A stretch of 64,000 nucleotides of DNA from Rhizobium sp. NXC24 (GCF_002944315.1 NZ_CP024311.1:162501-226500), one strand, 5' to 3'. Counted from the stretch's first letter, positions 1-10,240 are shown. The notes: generated by a model from the sequence alone, not told the origin. Numbers and translations: made by a program.

Positions 1-1893
<1,893 letters not shown>

Positions 1894-2006
1894 CCATTGC
1901 TCGTGTTCATCACACGATGCATCTGACGTGTTCAAAAAAAGACAAGAGACATGAAGGCTATTGCCTCCATCCTCTCTTCACCAGCTTCTCAACGTTGCGC
2001 TTCGCT

Positions 2007-2125
2007 GACCTGGTGGTTATGGCGGGGTGGCTGCACCCGTTCCCTTTCCGAACACGGCCGTGAAACGCCCCTGCGCCCATGGTACTTCGTCTCAAGACGC
2101 GGGAGAGTAGGTCGCTGCCAGGTCT
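2007..2125 (+). rRNA. 5S ribosomal RNA
   Basis: About 119 nt beginning gacctggtggttatggcgg and ending in the complementary gctgccaggtc, which closes helix I. The conserved ccgaacacggccgtgaaac loop is present. It lies about 110 nt after the 23S 3' end, the normal position in an rrn operon. Confidence 0.96.
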
Positions 2126-2139
2126 GCAAAACGCAACGC

Positions 2140-2165
2140 CGGATAAACCCATCTGGGTTTGTCCG
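2140..2165 (+). terminator. Hairpin just downstream of 5S rRNA
   Basis: Stem cggataaaccc / gggtttgtccg (11 bp with one G-U pair) around an atct loop, 15 nt after 5S. No long U tract follows. It may be an rRNA processing signal or partial terminator, since tRNA-fMet follows on the same strand. Confidence 0.5.
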
Positions 2166-2298
2166 ATGATTTAAATCTTCTCGACACAAAAACGGCTAAG
2201 CCGTGTTACAATAGGCCGCTCAAAAGCGGCCTTTGTCGCTTCTAAAGGCATACAGTTATACGCCCGGCTCCGAAATAAGGTGCCACGGGAACACGGGA

Positions 2299-2403
2299 CA
2301 AATCCTTCGGATTTGCCCGGATCACGCAAGCCGCAACGCGGCTTGCTCAAGCTCCGACGAACCCCAACGGTTCGCTCAGGGCGGACAAACCGCAACGCGG
2401 TTT
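2299..2403 (+). repeat. Array of four short hairpins in the 5S-tRNA spacer
   Basis: Four perfect small inverted repeats follow each other at 2299-2315, 2328-2344, 2358-2374 and 2387-2403. Each is 17 nt with a 3-5 nt loop. The second and fourth share the core ccgcaacgcgg, and most are followed by gctc. The arrangement lies inside the rrn spacer and may be a processing region or a decayed repeat family. Confidence 0.6.
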
Positions 2404-2413
2404 GCTCGGATAG

Positions 2414-2490
<77 letters not shown>

Positions 2491-2604
2491 ACTTCCCACA
2501 TAACATTCCAATATCAATACCCCAAAGCATTCCGCTTCGCTGGCGATACCGCCGCAGCCGACGGACCATAACCGGAAAGCCCAAGCTTCATAGCCTCCCA
2601 CCGA

Positions 2605-2654
2605 TACCAAATACACGAGAGCCCGCCATCGCGCGGGCTTTCGTGTATTTGGTA
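2605..2654 (+). terminator. Long perfect hairpin ending the rrn/tRNA unit
   Basis: A 22-bp stem with a single G-U pair, from taccaaatacacga at 2605 to its complement ending at 2654, around a 6-nt loop. It is almost symmetric, so it could act in both directions. It is the strongest structure downstream of tRNA-fMet. Confidence 0.75.
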
Positions 2655-2994
2655 ACCGCTCGACGACCTAACGCCTGCTCAGGCAACGAGGCACAGCGCG
2701 ACGGCCACGGCGGAACAACTGCCTTGAATCCGAGCATTCAGGGTGAAGCATAAGTGTCGCCGCCGGCTATCTGCATGCACGGCGAACCCAGCCAGTGCCC
2801 GAAGTCGCAGACCCGGGCGCGCTTCCACTAGGATTTCCATCCGCCCGATGTATCCGACCTGTACTTTGGCATCGTGTGGCCAATGCTTCCGTTCGATAGG
2901 CTCGCGCGCCGAGCTGGCGCATTCTCCCCGGCATTGGTCGTGACCGACCGCAAGAGCAACGCGATTTTAAAAACCGCAAATCGGGAGACTGGAC
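2655..2994. other. Intergenic stretch, nothing recognised
   Basis: 340 nt between the rrn terminator and the next gene. Short reading frames here have no family resemblance and no good ribosome-binding sites. I see only the Shine-Dalgarno of the following gene (cgggag near 2984) at its end. Confidence 0.5.
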
Positions 2995-3756
2995 ATGAAA
3001 ATCCTTATTATTGGCGGCACGGGCCTCATCGGTTCAAAGACGGCGGAGAGGCTGCGCAAGAAGGGTCATGAAGTAATAGCAGCCTCCCCGAATACGGGGG
3101 TTAACACCATTACCGGCGAAGGATTGGCCCAGGCCGTCGCTGGAGCACAGGTCGTGCTTGACCTGGCAAATTCGCCATCCTTCGAGGACAAGGCCGTTCT
3201 GGAGTTTTTCGAAACCTCCGGCCGAAACCTGCTTGCCGCAGAAGCGGCCGCCGGCGTTAAGCATCATATCGCGCTCTCGGTCGTCGGGACCGAGCGCCTG
3301 CCGCGCAGCGGCTATTTGCGCGCCAAGATGGCCCAGGAGAATCTGATCAGGAGTTCCGGGATACCCTATACCATCGTTCACTCGACGCAGTTCTTCGAGT
3401 TCCTGGCCGGCATCGCTCAGTCGGCAACCGTCGGTGAGACCGTGCACCTGCCGGCCGTCAATTTTCAGCCGATTGCGTCGGACGACGTCGCTGATGTCAT
3501 GGCGGACGTGGCGCTTGCGCCGCCGGCGAACGGCATCGTTTACATCGCCGGGCCGGAGAGGGGGCGCTTCACCGACATTGTCGCGCGGTTCCTGAAAGCG
3601 GCCAATGATCCGCGCAAGGTCGTTGCGGATCCGCACGCACTCTATTTCGGCACGGAGTTGGATGACCGCTCGCTCGTCCCGGAGGAAGGCGACAACCCGC
3701 GCCTGGGCGCCATCGGCTTCGACCAGTGGTTCAGCCAATCTGCTCGCAAGAACTGA
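2995..3756 (+). CDS. NmrA/SDR-type NAD(P)-binding oxidoreductase
   Basis: A 253-aa atypical short-chain dehydrogenase of the NmrA-like type. The Rossmann dinucleotide motif GGTGLIG is at residues 7-13 of a beta1 strand that begins at residue 2. The classic YxxxK pair is not evident, as is common in NmrA-like proteins that bind NAD(P) as sensors or reductases. A region around residues 100-125 (SGIPYTIVHSTQFFEF) matches the typical segment of this family. The start ATG has cgggag about 10 nt upstream. It stands alone between the rrn unit and a hairpin. The substrate is unknown; a quinone or redox-linked role is only an inference from the family. Confidence 0.85.
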   Translation: MKILIIGGTGLIGSKTAERLRKKGHEVIAASPNTGVNTITGEGLAQAVAGAQVVLDLANSPSFEDKAVLEFFETSGRNLLAAEAAAGVKHHIALSVVGTERLPRSGYLRAKMAQENLIRSSGIPYTIVHSTQFFEFLAGIAQSATVGETVHLPAVNFQPIASDDVADVMADVALAPPANGIVYIAGPERGRFTDIVARFLKAANDPRKVVADPHALYFGTELDDRSLVPEEGDNPRLGAIGFDQWFSQSARKN

Positions 3757-3872
3757 CGATCGATCATCACGGCGTCAGTGAAAATGCCAGCAAAACAATG
3801 CGTGCTCGCCCGCTCGCGCATTCGCACAGAGGCTGACGCTGTTCGTTCCCAAGACTTGCTGGTGTTGTGAAA

Positions 3873-3895
3873 GTGGCGCCGCGTCGCGGCGCCAC
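3873..3895 (+). terminator. GC-rich hairpin after the reductase gene
   Basis: Stem gtggcgccgc / gcggcgccac with a 3-nt gtc loop, about 120 nt after the stop codon. No T run follows, so termination is likely but not certain. Confidence 0.5.
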
Positions 3896-3992
3896 CTCGA
3901 TCGGGCTCTTCGGTCTCGGGGATAGCCGAAACCTCGAATGAAATGCTTATCGCCCTTCGGCCGCAGGCCGCGGGCGTTGTCAGGAGGCCATG

Positions 3993-4427
3993 ATGCGGAT
4001 CGAACGACTAAACACAATGACATCGGCTCGCCTGATGGTGATCGATATCAACGCCACGCTGGAAACCGCCGCCCTCTCGCTTTCAAATCCCGGGATAGGA
4101 TTGGCTGTCGTGAGCGGCGAAAATGGCAAGGCAACCGGCGTGCTCAGCAAGTCCGACCTTATTCGCCACCTTATGGACCGAGAACCGGACGCTTCGGTGG
4201 TGACACTCATGAGTCGGAATATCGTTTCCTGCGATCCCGATGACGAGCTCCTGGCCGCCTGGCAGATCATGGTGGCGCAGCGTCTGCAAAACATGCCGGT
4301 ACTCGGCGCGGATTCGAAGCCTCTCGGCGTTCTCGATATTCGCGATGCGATGAAGGTGCTGTTTGAGCAAGAGCAGCTACAGGAGCATATGCTCGCAGAT
4401 TACATAACGGGATTGGGCTACCGGTAG
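3993..4427 (+). CDS. CBS-domain protein
   Basis: A small soluble protein of about 144 aa made of a tandem CBS pair. The first repeat covers roughly residues 15-50 (AVVSGENGKATGVLSKSDL) and the second 70-120 (MPVLGADSKPLGVLDIRDA). Such Bateman modules bind adenosyl compounds and act as energy or redox sensors. An aggagg at 3982-3987 sits 5 nt before the ATG at 3993 and only 2 nt before an ATG at 3990, so 3993 is preferred. It precedes the MscS-cNMP channel on the same strand with a gap of about 150 nt; a shared stress role is inference. Confidence 0.85.
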   Translation: MRIERLNTMTSARLMVIDINATLETAALSLSNPGIGLAVVSGENGKATGVLSKSDLIRHLMDREPDASVVTLMSRNIVSCDPDDELLAAWQIMVAQRLQNMPVLGADSKPLGVLDIRDAMKVLFEQEQLQEHMLADYITGLGYR

Positions 4428-4579
4428 CCGATGGCGGCCTGAGATTGCCTAACCGGCCCGATGTTCAAACATTGCCGACATTAGCCGTCGTCGCATCCCA
4501 TCGCGCCTGGGATTGAGGCGGTTCTTTCACATTTGCCCGAGCCGTCCGGCTCGCAGGAAGCTTTTCCACGCGCGCCGAG

Positions 4580-6079
4580 ATGATCATCATGCTGCAGCTA
4601 TATCTTGAAGGACTTGCGAGGGCTTCACTTGCATGGCTGATCACTCTCGAGCTGGCCGGCATCGTCGTGTGGCATTTGATCCCGCGCTGGCGTGTGAACC
4701 TCCGGCTTGTCGTGGAGATTGGCTTCTTTGCCGCGATGACCGCCGTTCTCATCGGCAGCGACATCTCGCCTATCCGGTTTCAAGGCTACGGCCTGGAAGA
4801 CGCGCATGCTTTTGCCGTCATCATGGCGAAATTGCTGTGGTGGCTCCATCTCGCATGGGCGATCATCGGCTTCGTACGCATCTATCTGGTTCTAGAAGGC
4901 AAGCCACACGAGGAGCACCTTCTCCAGGATATCGTGGTCGGGCTGGTCTATCTTTGCGTCACCTTGTCGGCGCTGGCCTTCGTGCTTGGCATTCCGATCG
5001 GAACACTGGTCGCCACATCAGGCGTGATTGCTATCGTCCTCGGTCTGGCACTGCAAAACACCCTCGGAGATGTCTTCTCCGGCATCGCTCTTACTCTCGG
5101 GCGGAGCTATTCCCTGGGCGATTGGATTCTGCTCGCGGACGGGACGGAGGGGCGTGTCATTGCCAGCACCTGGCGGTCGACACAGGTTCTGACCGGAGCA
5201 AACAACGTCGTCGCTCTGCCCAACAGCGTCCTTGCCAAACTCGGACTGACGAACATCAGCCAGCCCGATGAAACGCATCTTCTCAAAATGACGGTGCGGG
5301 TGGCGCCGACGCGGATGCCCTCCATCGTCGAGGACGTCATGCAGTCGGTCTTGGCCGGTTGTAATTCGATCGTCAGGGAACCGCCCCCACAGGTGGCGCT
5401 GAAGAATTTGGACGCTGTCGCCCTGGAAATCGAGCTGCAGTTCTGGGTCAGGAATCCATCGCTGCGCACGAAAGCCCGAAATGAAGTGATGGATCTGTTT
5501 TATCGCCACTGCAAATCCGCCGGATTGCTGTTGGCGATGCCACCATCGGCTATCGCACTCATGAGCGAACCGCCCAGCGAAGAGCGCGCCAAGCCGCCTG
5601 AAATAACGCCGCTTGCCCTCATTGAGGCGATTCCCATTTTCTTCGGTCTGACGATGTCGGAGAAGGAACTTCTGGCCCGATCATGCGCGGTCCGTGAATA
5701 TCAGAAGAACGACATCATTGTTCATCAGGGAGAAATGCTGGCCTCGATGATGATCATTCGCGCAGGGATCCTCGCAATGCGCTATGGCGAGCAGGAACAG
5801 AGACGGCTTTCGCCCGGGGATTTCTTCGGCGAGAGCGGCTTGCTTGCGGGAATGGGCGAAGTCTGCACACTGCAGGCGCTCACGCGCGTCACCGTCTATG
5901 AAATCGATCAACAGAGCTTTGCGCCGCTGCTCGGCGCGCGCCCGGCCATGGCGGAGGAGATAGCTGCAAGACTCTCCGCCCGAGCCGATCATGTGCGCCA
6001 TCTGCCTCTCTCCAAAACCGGACAGGAGCGCAGTGCGCGCGCCCTCCTGAAGGCAATGCGGACGATCTTCGGCAGCTAA
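4580..6079 (+). CDS. MscS-family mechanosensitive channel with cyclic-nucleotide-binding domain
   Basis: 499 aa. Several transmembrane helices occupy residues 1-140. The MscS pore and beta domain follow at about 140-280, with the hallmark GLALQNTLGDVFSG and the loop GRSYSLGDWI. A cNMP-binding domain follows from about 345, with PGDFFGESGLLAG near 415. Such channels open under membrane tension, and the fused domain would tie gating to a nucleotide. The phosphate-binding Arg expected in the PBC loop (RxA after FGE) is not present; CTLQA is found instead, so ligand binding may be altered or lost. The Shine-Dalgarno is weak; the start was chosen as the first ATG, and ATG at 4589 is possible. Confidence 0.88.
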   Translation: MIIMLQLYLEGLARASLAWLITLELAGIVVWHLIPRWRVNLRLVVEIGFFAAMTAVLIGSDISPIRFQGYGLEDAHAFAVIMAKLLWWLHLAWAIIGFVRIYLVLEGKPHEEHLLQDIVVGLVYLCVTLSALAFVLGIPIGTLVATSGVIAIVLGLALQNTLGDVFSGIALTLGRSYSLGDWILLADGTEGRVIASTWRSTQVLTGANNVVALPNSVLAKLGLTNISQPDETHLLKMTVRVAPTRMPSIVEDVMQSVLAGCNSIVREPPPQVALKNLDAVALEIELQFWVRNPSLRTKARNEVMDLFYRHCKSAGLLLAMPPSAIALMSEPPSEERAKPPEITPLALIEAIPIFFGLTMSEKELLARSCAVREYQKNDIIVHQGEMLASMMIIRAGILAMRYGEQEQRRLSPGDFFGESGLLAGMGEVCTLQALTRVTVYEIDQQSFAPLLGARPAMAEEIAARLSARADHVRHLPLSKTGQERSARALLKAMRTIFGS

Positions 6080-6199
6080 CGCTTATCAAGCGTACCGCCA
6101 TCAGTGACAGCCTGTGCGAACCAAACCTCATTGGAGCCACCGACATGCTCGGCAGCTTCCCATGCGACGGCTTGGCTGTTGCCTCGGAGATACCGAGCC

Positions 6200-6445
6200 T
6201 TATCTCGTGCCAGTCAATTTCGAGAATGGTTGAGGTTCTGGTGCTTTACCGAGGATGGGCTTTTTTCCCCTGAACTTGATGAGAATGTCTTCGCCGTCCA
6301 CGGAAGCCCGCGTGCGCTCAAGATCTTCCCGCTCGGCAACAGCCTGATTCCAATGTTCCTGATCACGGCCGTGCGGACGGCCCGCTTCTTCCCACAGAGA
6401 ATATGCACGTCTTTTGATCCACTCATGTCCCTGTTCAGTCGGCAT
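6200..6445 (-). CDS. DUF2934 small protein
   Basis: 81 aa. The N-terminal half matches DUF2934, with HEWIKRRAYSLWEEAGRPHG followed directly by RDQEHWNQA, the family's RRAYxxWExxGRPxGxDxxHW pattern. No function is established for this family, which is common in rhizobia. The start is at 6445, where ggaggag lies 5 nt upstream. Longer versions of the frame begin without a site. The C-terminal half (basic, KFRGKKPILGK) has no recognised domain. The gene is isolated and lies opposite to its neighbours. Confidence 0.82.
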   Translation of the reverse strand: MPTEQGHEWIKRRAYSLWEEAGRPHGRDQEHWNQAVAEREDLERTRASVDGEDILIKFRGKKPILGKAPEPQPFSKLTGTR

Positions 6446-6798
6446 TATGCTCTCCTCCACATCAATGATTGTTTTTTGGAAATTTTTGTCTCGACGCATG
6501 CCGTGCCGGCGGACGCCAATGCTTTGGTGGGAATTTTCGCGCCCCTCGATCACGCACAGAAAACCATCATCTGAAGGGAATGTTCCCGGCCTTTGATAAG
6601 AATCATGGACGCCGTGGATCGGCGCATTTGAAAGGGTGGGCTGAGCTCCCTTTTGGGAGCCATGACAACCATGGCCCCTTGACGCTCAGAGGTTGCTTCA
6701 CAATTATCCATTTAGTTACTAGCGTCGCGCTTGGTTCGAGAGACATCGCGTTGGCGAGCGTCGCCTATTCATATCCCAGGAACCAAGCGGAGGATGCG
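6446..6798. other. Intergenic stretch between divergent DUF2934 gene and isomerase gene
   Basis: About 350 nt with the divergent promoters of both flanking genes. The only structure I see is a short hairpin gctccc-tttt-gggagc at 6645-6660. The open frame running through it in the isomerase frame lacks family similarity before residue 111, so it is treated as non-coding. Confidence 0.5.
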
Positions 6799-7656
6799 AT
6801 GGTTACCGCCGTTGACGTCAAAGCCCCACTGATATCGCTGGCATTTTCGACACTGGGCTGCGCAGAGCTGGAATTGGATGAAGCCCTGGCTCTGGCCGCA
6901 CGTCATGGCCTCGATGCGATCGAAATTCGTGCTCTCGGCGGTATGATCGATCTGCCGGCCTATTTTGCCGAGCGGTTCGGCACTCCGGCAGGCCTTGTCC
7001 ATGCGCTCGAGCGAGCCCCTGTGGCCATTTGTGCGCTCAACACGTCGATGCGCCTCGTCGGCGCTACGCCGCAAGCGAAGGAAGAGTTCCTGCGTTACCT
7101 TCCCTGGGCCGAGGCGGCCGGCATAAAAGCGTTGCGCATTTTCGATGGCGGCAGCACGGGTGATGCCGGCGAACTTTCCGAGGCGCTGTCGACACTGGAA
7201 TGGTGGCGCGAGACGGCCAGGCGCGAGGGTTTTGCATCGGATATCATGGTGGAGACACACGATTTTCTGGTGCATCCGGACGCGCTCGGCCGCTTTCTGG
7301 AAGCGGCACCCGATTGCGCCCTGCTCTGGGATACGCATCATACCTGGCGCAAAGGCGGACAAGATCCCGCGGAGACCTGGAAGCAAGTCCGTCGCAATAC
7401 CAGGCACCTGCATGTGAAGGACAGCATCTCGAAGCCGAGCGGGAAGCTGCCATATACTTACACGCCCCCCGCCGCCGGCGAGTTTCCGATGGCGGCGCTG
7501 CTCTCTGCATTGGCCGCCGATCGCTATGACGGCGTCATGAGCCTTGAATGGGAGCGGCTGTGGCATGCAGATCTCCCCCCGCTCGACCACGCCCTGCGGG
7601 AGGCAAGGCAAGCGAACTGGTGGCCGCAGTCCGATGCAGGCGATCCCGAACGGTAA
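6799..7656 (+). CDS. Sugar phosphate isomerase/epimerase (xylose isomerase-like TIM barrel)
   Basis: 285 aa of the AP-endonuclease-2/xylose isomerase-like TIM-barrel family, soluble and usually metal dependent. Candidate metal and substrate positions are visible: E in AIEIRALGG (about 45), E in IMVETHDFLVH (about 150), D and H in LLWDTHHTW, HVKDS, and E in SLEWERLW near the C terminus. ATG 6799 follows gcggagga at a suitable distance. The frame extends far upstream but without similarity, so the longer form is rejected. No pathway neighbours point to a substrate. Confidence 0.85.
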   Translation: MVTAVDVKAPLISLAFSTLGCAELELDEALALAARHGLDAIEIRALGGMIDLPAYFAERFGTPAGLVHALERAPVAICALNTSMRLVGATPQAKEEFLRYLPWAEAAGIKALRIFDGGSTGDAGELSEALSTLEWWRETARREGFASDIMVETHDFLVHPDALGRFLEAAPDCALLWDTHHTWRKGGQDPAETWKQVRRNTRHLHVKDSISKPSGKLPYTYTPPAAGEFPMAALLSALAADRYDGVMSLEWERLWHADLPPLDHALREARQANWWPQSDAGDPER

Positions 7657-8055
7657 GCCTGTCAGGATTTTAACGGAACCCGTGCCGGAGAAACTTGGGC
7701 GTCTAAGCCATGCTTCAATATAGCGGCCCCATGGTTCGCGGCGGAAGATTGTCGCCGCCCGCTTCGGCAGTAATTGAATTAGTAACTAGAAAAACTCGTA
7801 TCAATTGAATGTTCGATGACACTAGTTTACATATTAGTAATATAGTGATTCTAAGTCAGTTGTCGCCCTGATGCGACATTTCTGCTTGGGGAAGGAAAAT
7901 TCTAGTTACCTTGAGCTAAAGGGTCCGGGAGATGGAAAAGGCGGCTTTTAGGCACCAGAAATCCCATGCTCCCCCTTTCTTTGCGTCTTTTTCAGACGTC
8001 TCCTTTTCTTTCCGAATTTCTGTTTGCTGCCCATCTTGCAGCCTTTGGAGGCTTG
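7657..8055. promoter_or_regulatory. AT-rich regulatory region upstream of the EAL-HTH-mucR cluster
   Basis: About 400 nt, clearly richer in A and T between 7770 and 7920 than its surroundings. It holds an exact inverted pair, gtaactagaa at 7782-7791 and ttctagttac at 7900-7909, several more ctag/tagt steps between them, and a second inverted repeat tgtcgc-N6-gcgaca at 7861-7878. MucR-type proteins prefer AT-rich sites with T-A steps, so control by the downstream mucR product is a reasonable inference. Confidence 0.45.
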
Positions 8056-8841
8056 ATGAGCGGTAGAGGCAACCGGATTGACAAGGGGCATAGCGCCCTG
8101 ATTTTAAAGGCAATCGCCAAGGGCGGCTTGAGCTTTGTCGTACAACCGATCCATGACGCCCAAGACATTGAAGCGATCCTCTATGCCGAATGCCTGGCGC
8201 GTGTAACGGATGCCGAGGGTGTCGTTCACACCGCAGGCGCCTTCGTGCCGCAGTTGGAGCGACTGGAAGGTCGCTTCGACCTCGATCTCCGCATGCTGGA
8301 GTTGGTTCTGTCTGCCTTGACGGCGGATGCGGCACTGACACTCGGCTGCAATCTATCCGCAGCCACTTTGTCCGCGCCGGATCGATTTGCCGATATCTTC
8401 AATCGAATCAGCCGCCAGCCCGAGCTCACGTCCCGGCTTGTCGTTGAAGTTACCGAGACCTATCCGCTCGTCGGCGCGCCCGTCGAGCGGTTGAAGATGA
8501 TACGTGCACTCGGTTGCCGCATTGCGATCGATGATTTCGGCACCGGCTATGCGACCCCCTCGCACCTGCTGCAGGTTACGGCCGATATCGTCAAAATCGA
8601 TGCGTCCTTCATCCGCGATATCAGGCCCGGCCGGGATGGCCATGATAGCCTGTATCACTTGGTCGGTTTTGCATCCTGTCTGGCGCCCCTGGTTGTTGTC
8701 GAGGGCATAGAAACCGAGGCGCAATTGGAGGCGGCACGCTCGACCGGCGGGACGCATGCGCAAGGCTTCCTTCTGTCCAGGCCCATGGCGCTTCAGCAGC
8801 TTCCTCAAATGCGTAAATTCGGCCTACGGGAGGTTGGATGA
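8056..8841 (+). CDS. EAL-domain protein, probable c-di-GMP phosphodiesterase
   Basis: 261 aa, a stand-alone EAL domain without an obvious sensor or membrane segment. The signature is degenerate: AECLAR in place of EALxR. The residues known to bind metal and substrate are still present: E of AECL, N of NLSAATL, E of EVTET, both D of IDDFGTG, K of VKID, E of VVEGIET and Q of QGFLLSRP. Hydrolysis of c-di-GMP to pGpG is therefore plausible. The start at 8056 has ggagg 5 nt upstream; an earlier ATG at 7966 adds 30 residues without support. It heads a run of three same-strand regulatory genes. Confidence 0.87.
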   Translation: MSGRGNRIDKGHSALILKAIAKGGLSFVVQPIHDAQDIEAILYAECLARVTDAEGVVHTAGAFVPQLERLEGRFDLDLRMLELVLSALTADAALTLGCNLSAATLSAPDRFADIFNRISRQPELTSRLVVEVTETYPLVGAPVERLKMIRALGCRIAIDDFGTGYATPSHLLQVTADIVKIDASFIRDIRPGRDGHDSLYHLVGFASCLAPLVVVEGIETEAQLEAARSTGGTHAQGFLLSRPMALQQLPQMRKFGLREVG

Positions 8842-8938
8842 ATATTCCGCGCCTTGTCTCGCGAAGCTGCTCGGCAAAACGAACCTGGGGCCAGGAGTCC
8901 ATCGGGGGGACGCGCGGCTTGATCGCGGAGGTGACGGC

Positions 8939-9571
8939 ATGATCAAACATCCTTCCTTCGCTCGGGACCATGATTTCTCGGCCGCACAGGATGTGCAGGC
9001 GCAAGCTCGGCTTAGTCTGCTATTCGAGGAGTTGCAGGGCCTGTTCCCCGGCGTTTCGTACATCGGTAGCGACTTGCCGTTCGCTCTTGTGGGCGGAGAC
9101 GAGCCGCACATCATTATTCACAACATCTCGGGAAATGCCTCCGGACGGGTCACGATCGATCCCGAAAACGGCCTTTATGTCTTTTGTGAACTCGACAGCG
9201 CCACCGGCATCGTACTGGCGACGGCGAGCGAAGAGCGGCTGATCGATGAAATCGTCGCACACCTCTCCGCCAGCGACGACAACCTTGTGCCGCGCACCGT
9301 GAACACCGCCGTCGGCGTTCTCGTCGGCCAGACCGTGGAGGATGTCGAGCGAAAACTCATCCTTCAGACCCTGCGTCATTGCAACGGCAATCCAACCTAT
9401 GCCGCCTTCATGCTCGGCATTCCCCTTATCCTCCTGTGTACCAAGCTGGCCACCTACTTTGCAGATCCTGCAAAGGACTTTGCAGATCCTGCAAAGGATT
9501 TTGCGGGTCCTGCAGAGGACCTTGCAGATGCGGCTGGCCATGCAGAGCCCGTGAAGAAAGACCGGCAATGA
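8939..9571 (+). CDS. Fis-type helix-turn-helix protein with C-terminal heptapeptide repeats
   Basis: 210 aa. Residues 1-120 form an unassigned domain. Residues about 131-172 look like the C-terminal HTH of Fis/NtrC-type proteins (VERKLILQTLRHCNGNPTYA, then a second helix), so DNA binding is likely. Residues 174-201 are four 7-residue repeats of the type FADPAKD, encoded by a 21-bp tandem repeat. The ATG at 8939 has ggagg 7 nt upstream. It lies between the EAL gene and mucR on the same strand, suggesting a role in the same surface or motility circuit; this is inference. No central AAA+ domain is present. Confidence 0.75.
   Translation: MIKHPSFARDHDFSAAQDVQAQARLSLLFEELQGLFPGVSYIGSDLPFALVGGDEPHIIIHNISGNASGRVTIDPENGLYVFCELDSATGIVLATASEERLIDEIVAHLSASDDNLVPRTVNTAVGVLVGQTVEDVERKLILQTLRHCNGNPTYAAFMLGIPLILLCTKLATYFADPAKDFADPAKDFAGPAEDLADAAGHAEPVKKDRQ
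9458..9541 (+). repeat. 21-bp in-frame tandem repeat, four units
   Basis: Units at 9458-9478 and 9479-9499 differ by one base (final gac or gat). The third at 9500-9520 differs at a few positions, and the fourth at 9521-9541 is degenerate. Each encodes a seven-residue unit (FADPAKD, FADPAKD, FAGPAED, LADAAGH), so copy-number change keeps the frame. Confidence 0.92.
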
Positions 9572-9634
9572 GCAGGCGTCCTCATCAAGAAATGCCAAGG
9601 GTGCCGCAACCAAAACCTGTGGAGTTTGAAACCG

Positions 9635-10162
9635 ATGCAAGATTCACGAATGGCTTTGTACATGAAGCAGTCACGCGAGGCGGCCGACGCCAGGCCACAT
9701 GAGATTCGGGAAACGATGATGGACGCTTTCAATAGTAGAAGAGACCTGCCCCAGTCGCAAACGCATGTTCTGTTTGACGGCTGTGTGAAGATTGTTTCGG
9801 CCTATGTCAGCCACAACCCTGTTCTTGCCGGGAGCCTTCCGAAGCTGATCGCGGATGTGCATGAAGCGCTGCAGGCTTTGAATGGATCCGCATCTCCGAT
9901 GGAGTCAGCCAAGCCTGTTCCGGCCGTCGATCTCAAGAAATCGGTGACGAACGACTACATCATTTGCCTCGAGGACGGGAAACGCTTCAAGACGCTCAAA
10001 CGGCACCTGCGCGTTCATTACGGCATGACGCCCGAGGAATATCGCGCAAAATGGGGTCTTGCTCCCAACTATCCGATGGTCGCCCAGAATTATGCGAACC
10101 GCCGTTCGGAACTCGCCAAGCTCTCCGGCCTCGGCGCCAACGGCAACAAGCCGCAAGAATAA
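9635..10162 (+). CDS. MucR/Ros-family zinc-finger transcriptional regulator
   Basis: About 175 aa. The C-terminal half carries the Ros/MucR prokaryotic zinc finger: C111, D114, H124 and H128 in YIICLEDGKRFKTLKRHL, followed by GMTPEEYRAKWGLAPNYPMV. The Cys-Asp-His-His set is a known variant of the Ros metal site. The N-terminal half carries the conserved IVSAYVSHN helix used in oligomerisation. MucR proteins are nucleoid-associated regulators of exopolysaccharide, motility and symbiosis genes. The N terminus is longer than in typical MucR of about 143 aa. The start is uncertain: TTG 9626, ATG 9635 and ATG 9650 are in frame; ggag at 9621-9624 favours 9635. Confidence 0.92.
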   Translation: MQDSRMALYMKQSREAADARPHEIRETMMDAFNSRRDLPQSQTHVLFDGCVKIVSAYVSHNPVLAGSLPKLIADVHEALQALNGSASPMESAKPVPAVDLKKSVTNDYIICLEDGKRFKTLKRHLRVHYGMTPEEYRAKWGLAPNYPMVAQNYANRRSELAKLSGLGANGNKPQE

Positions 10163-10182
10163 TGGCGCCTCAAGGGCGCCAT
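10162..10182 (+). terminator. Hairpin at the end of the mucR gene
   Basis: Stem atggcgcc / ggcgccat around tcaag, overlapping the mucR stop region and lying before the converging phosphate permease gene. Confidence 0.6.
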
Positions 10183-10240
10183 CATCTCTTGACGATATTT
10201 TGGACTGCTGAGCCGCAGCTCGATAGCCCGGCGGCACCGG

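Noticed and set aside
6104..6574. 156-codon plus-strand frame over the DUF2934 gene
   Set aside because: The minus strand encodes a recognisable domain with a good ribosome-binding site, so the plus frame is a shadow.
9458..9541. Possible CRISPR-like repeat
   Set aside because: Units are directly adjacent without spacers and lie in frame inside a gene, so it is a coding tandem repeat.
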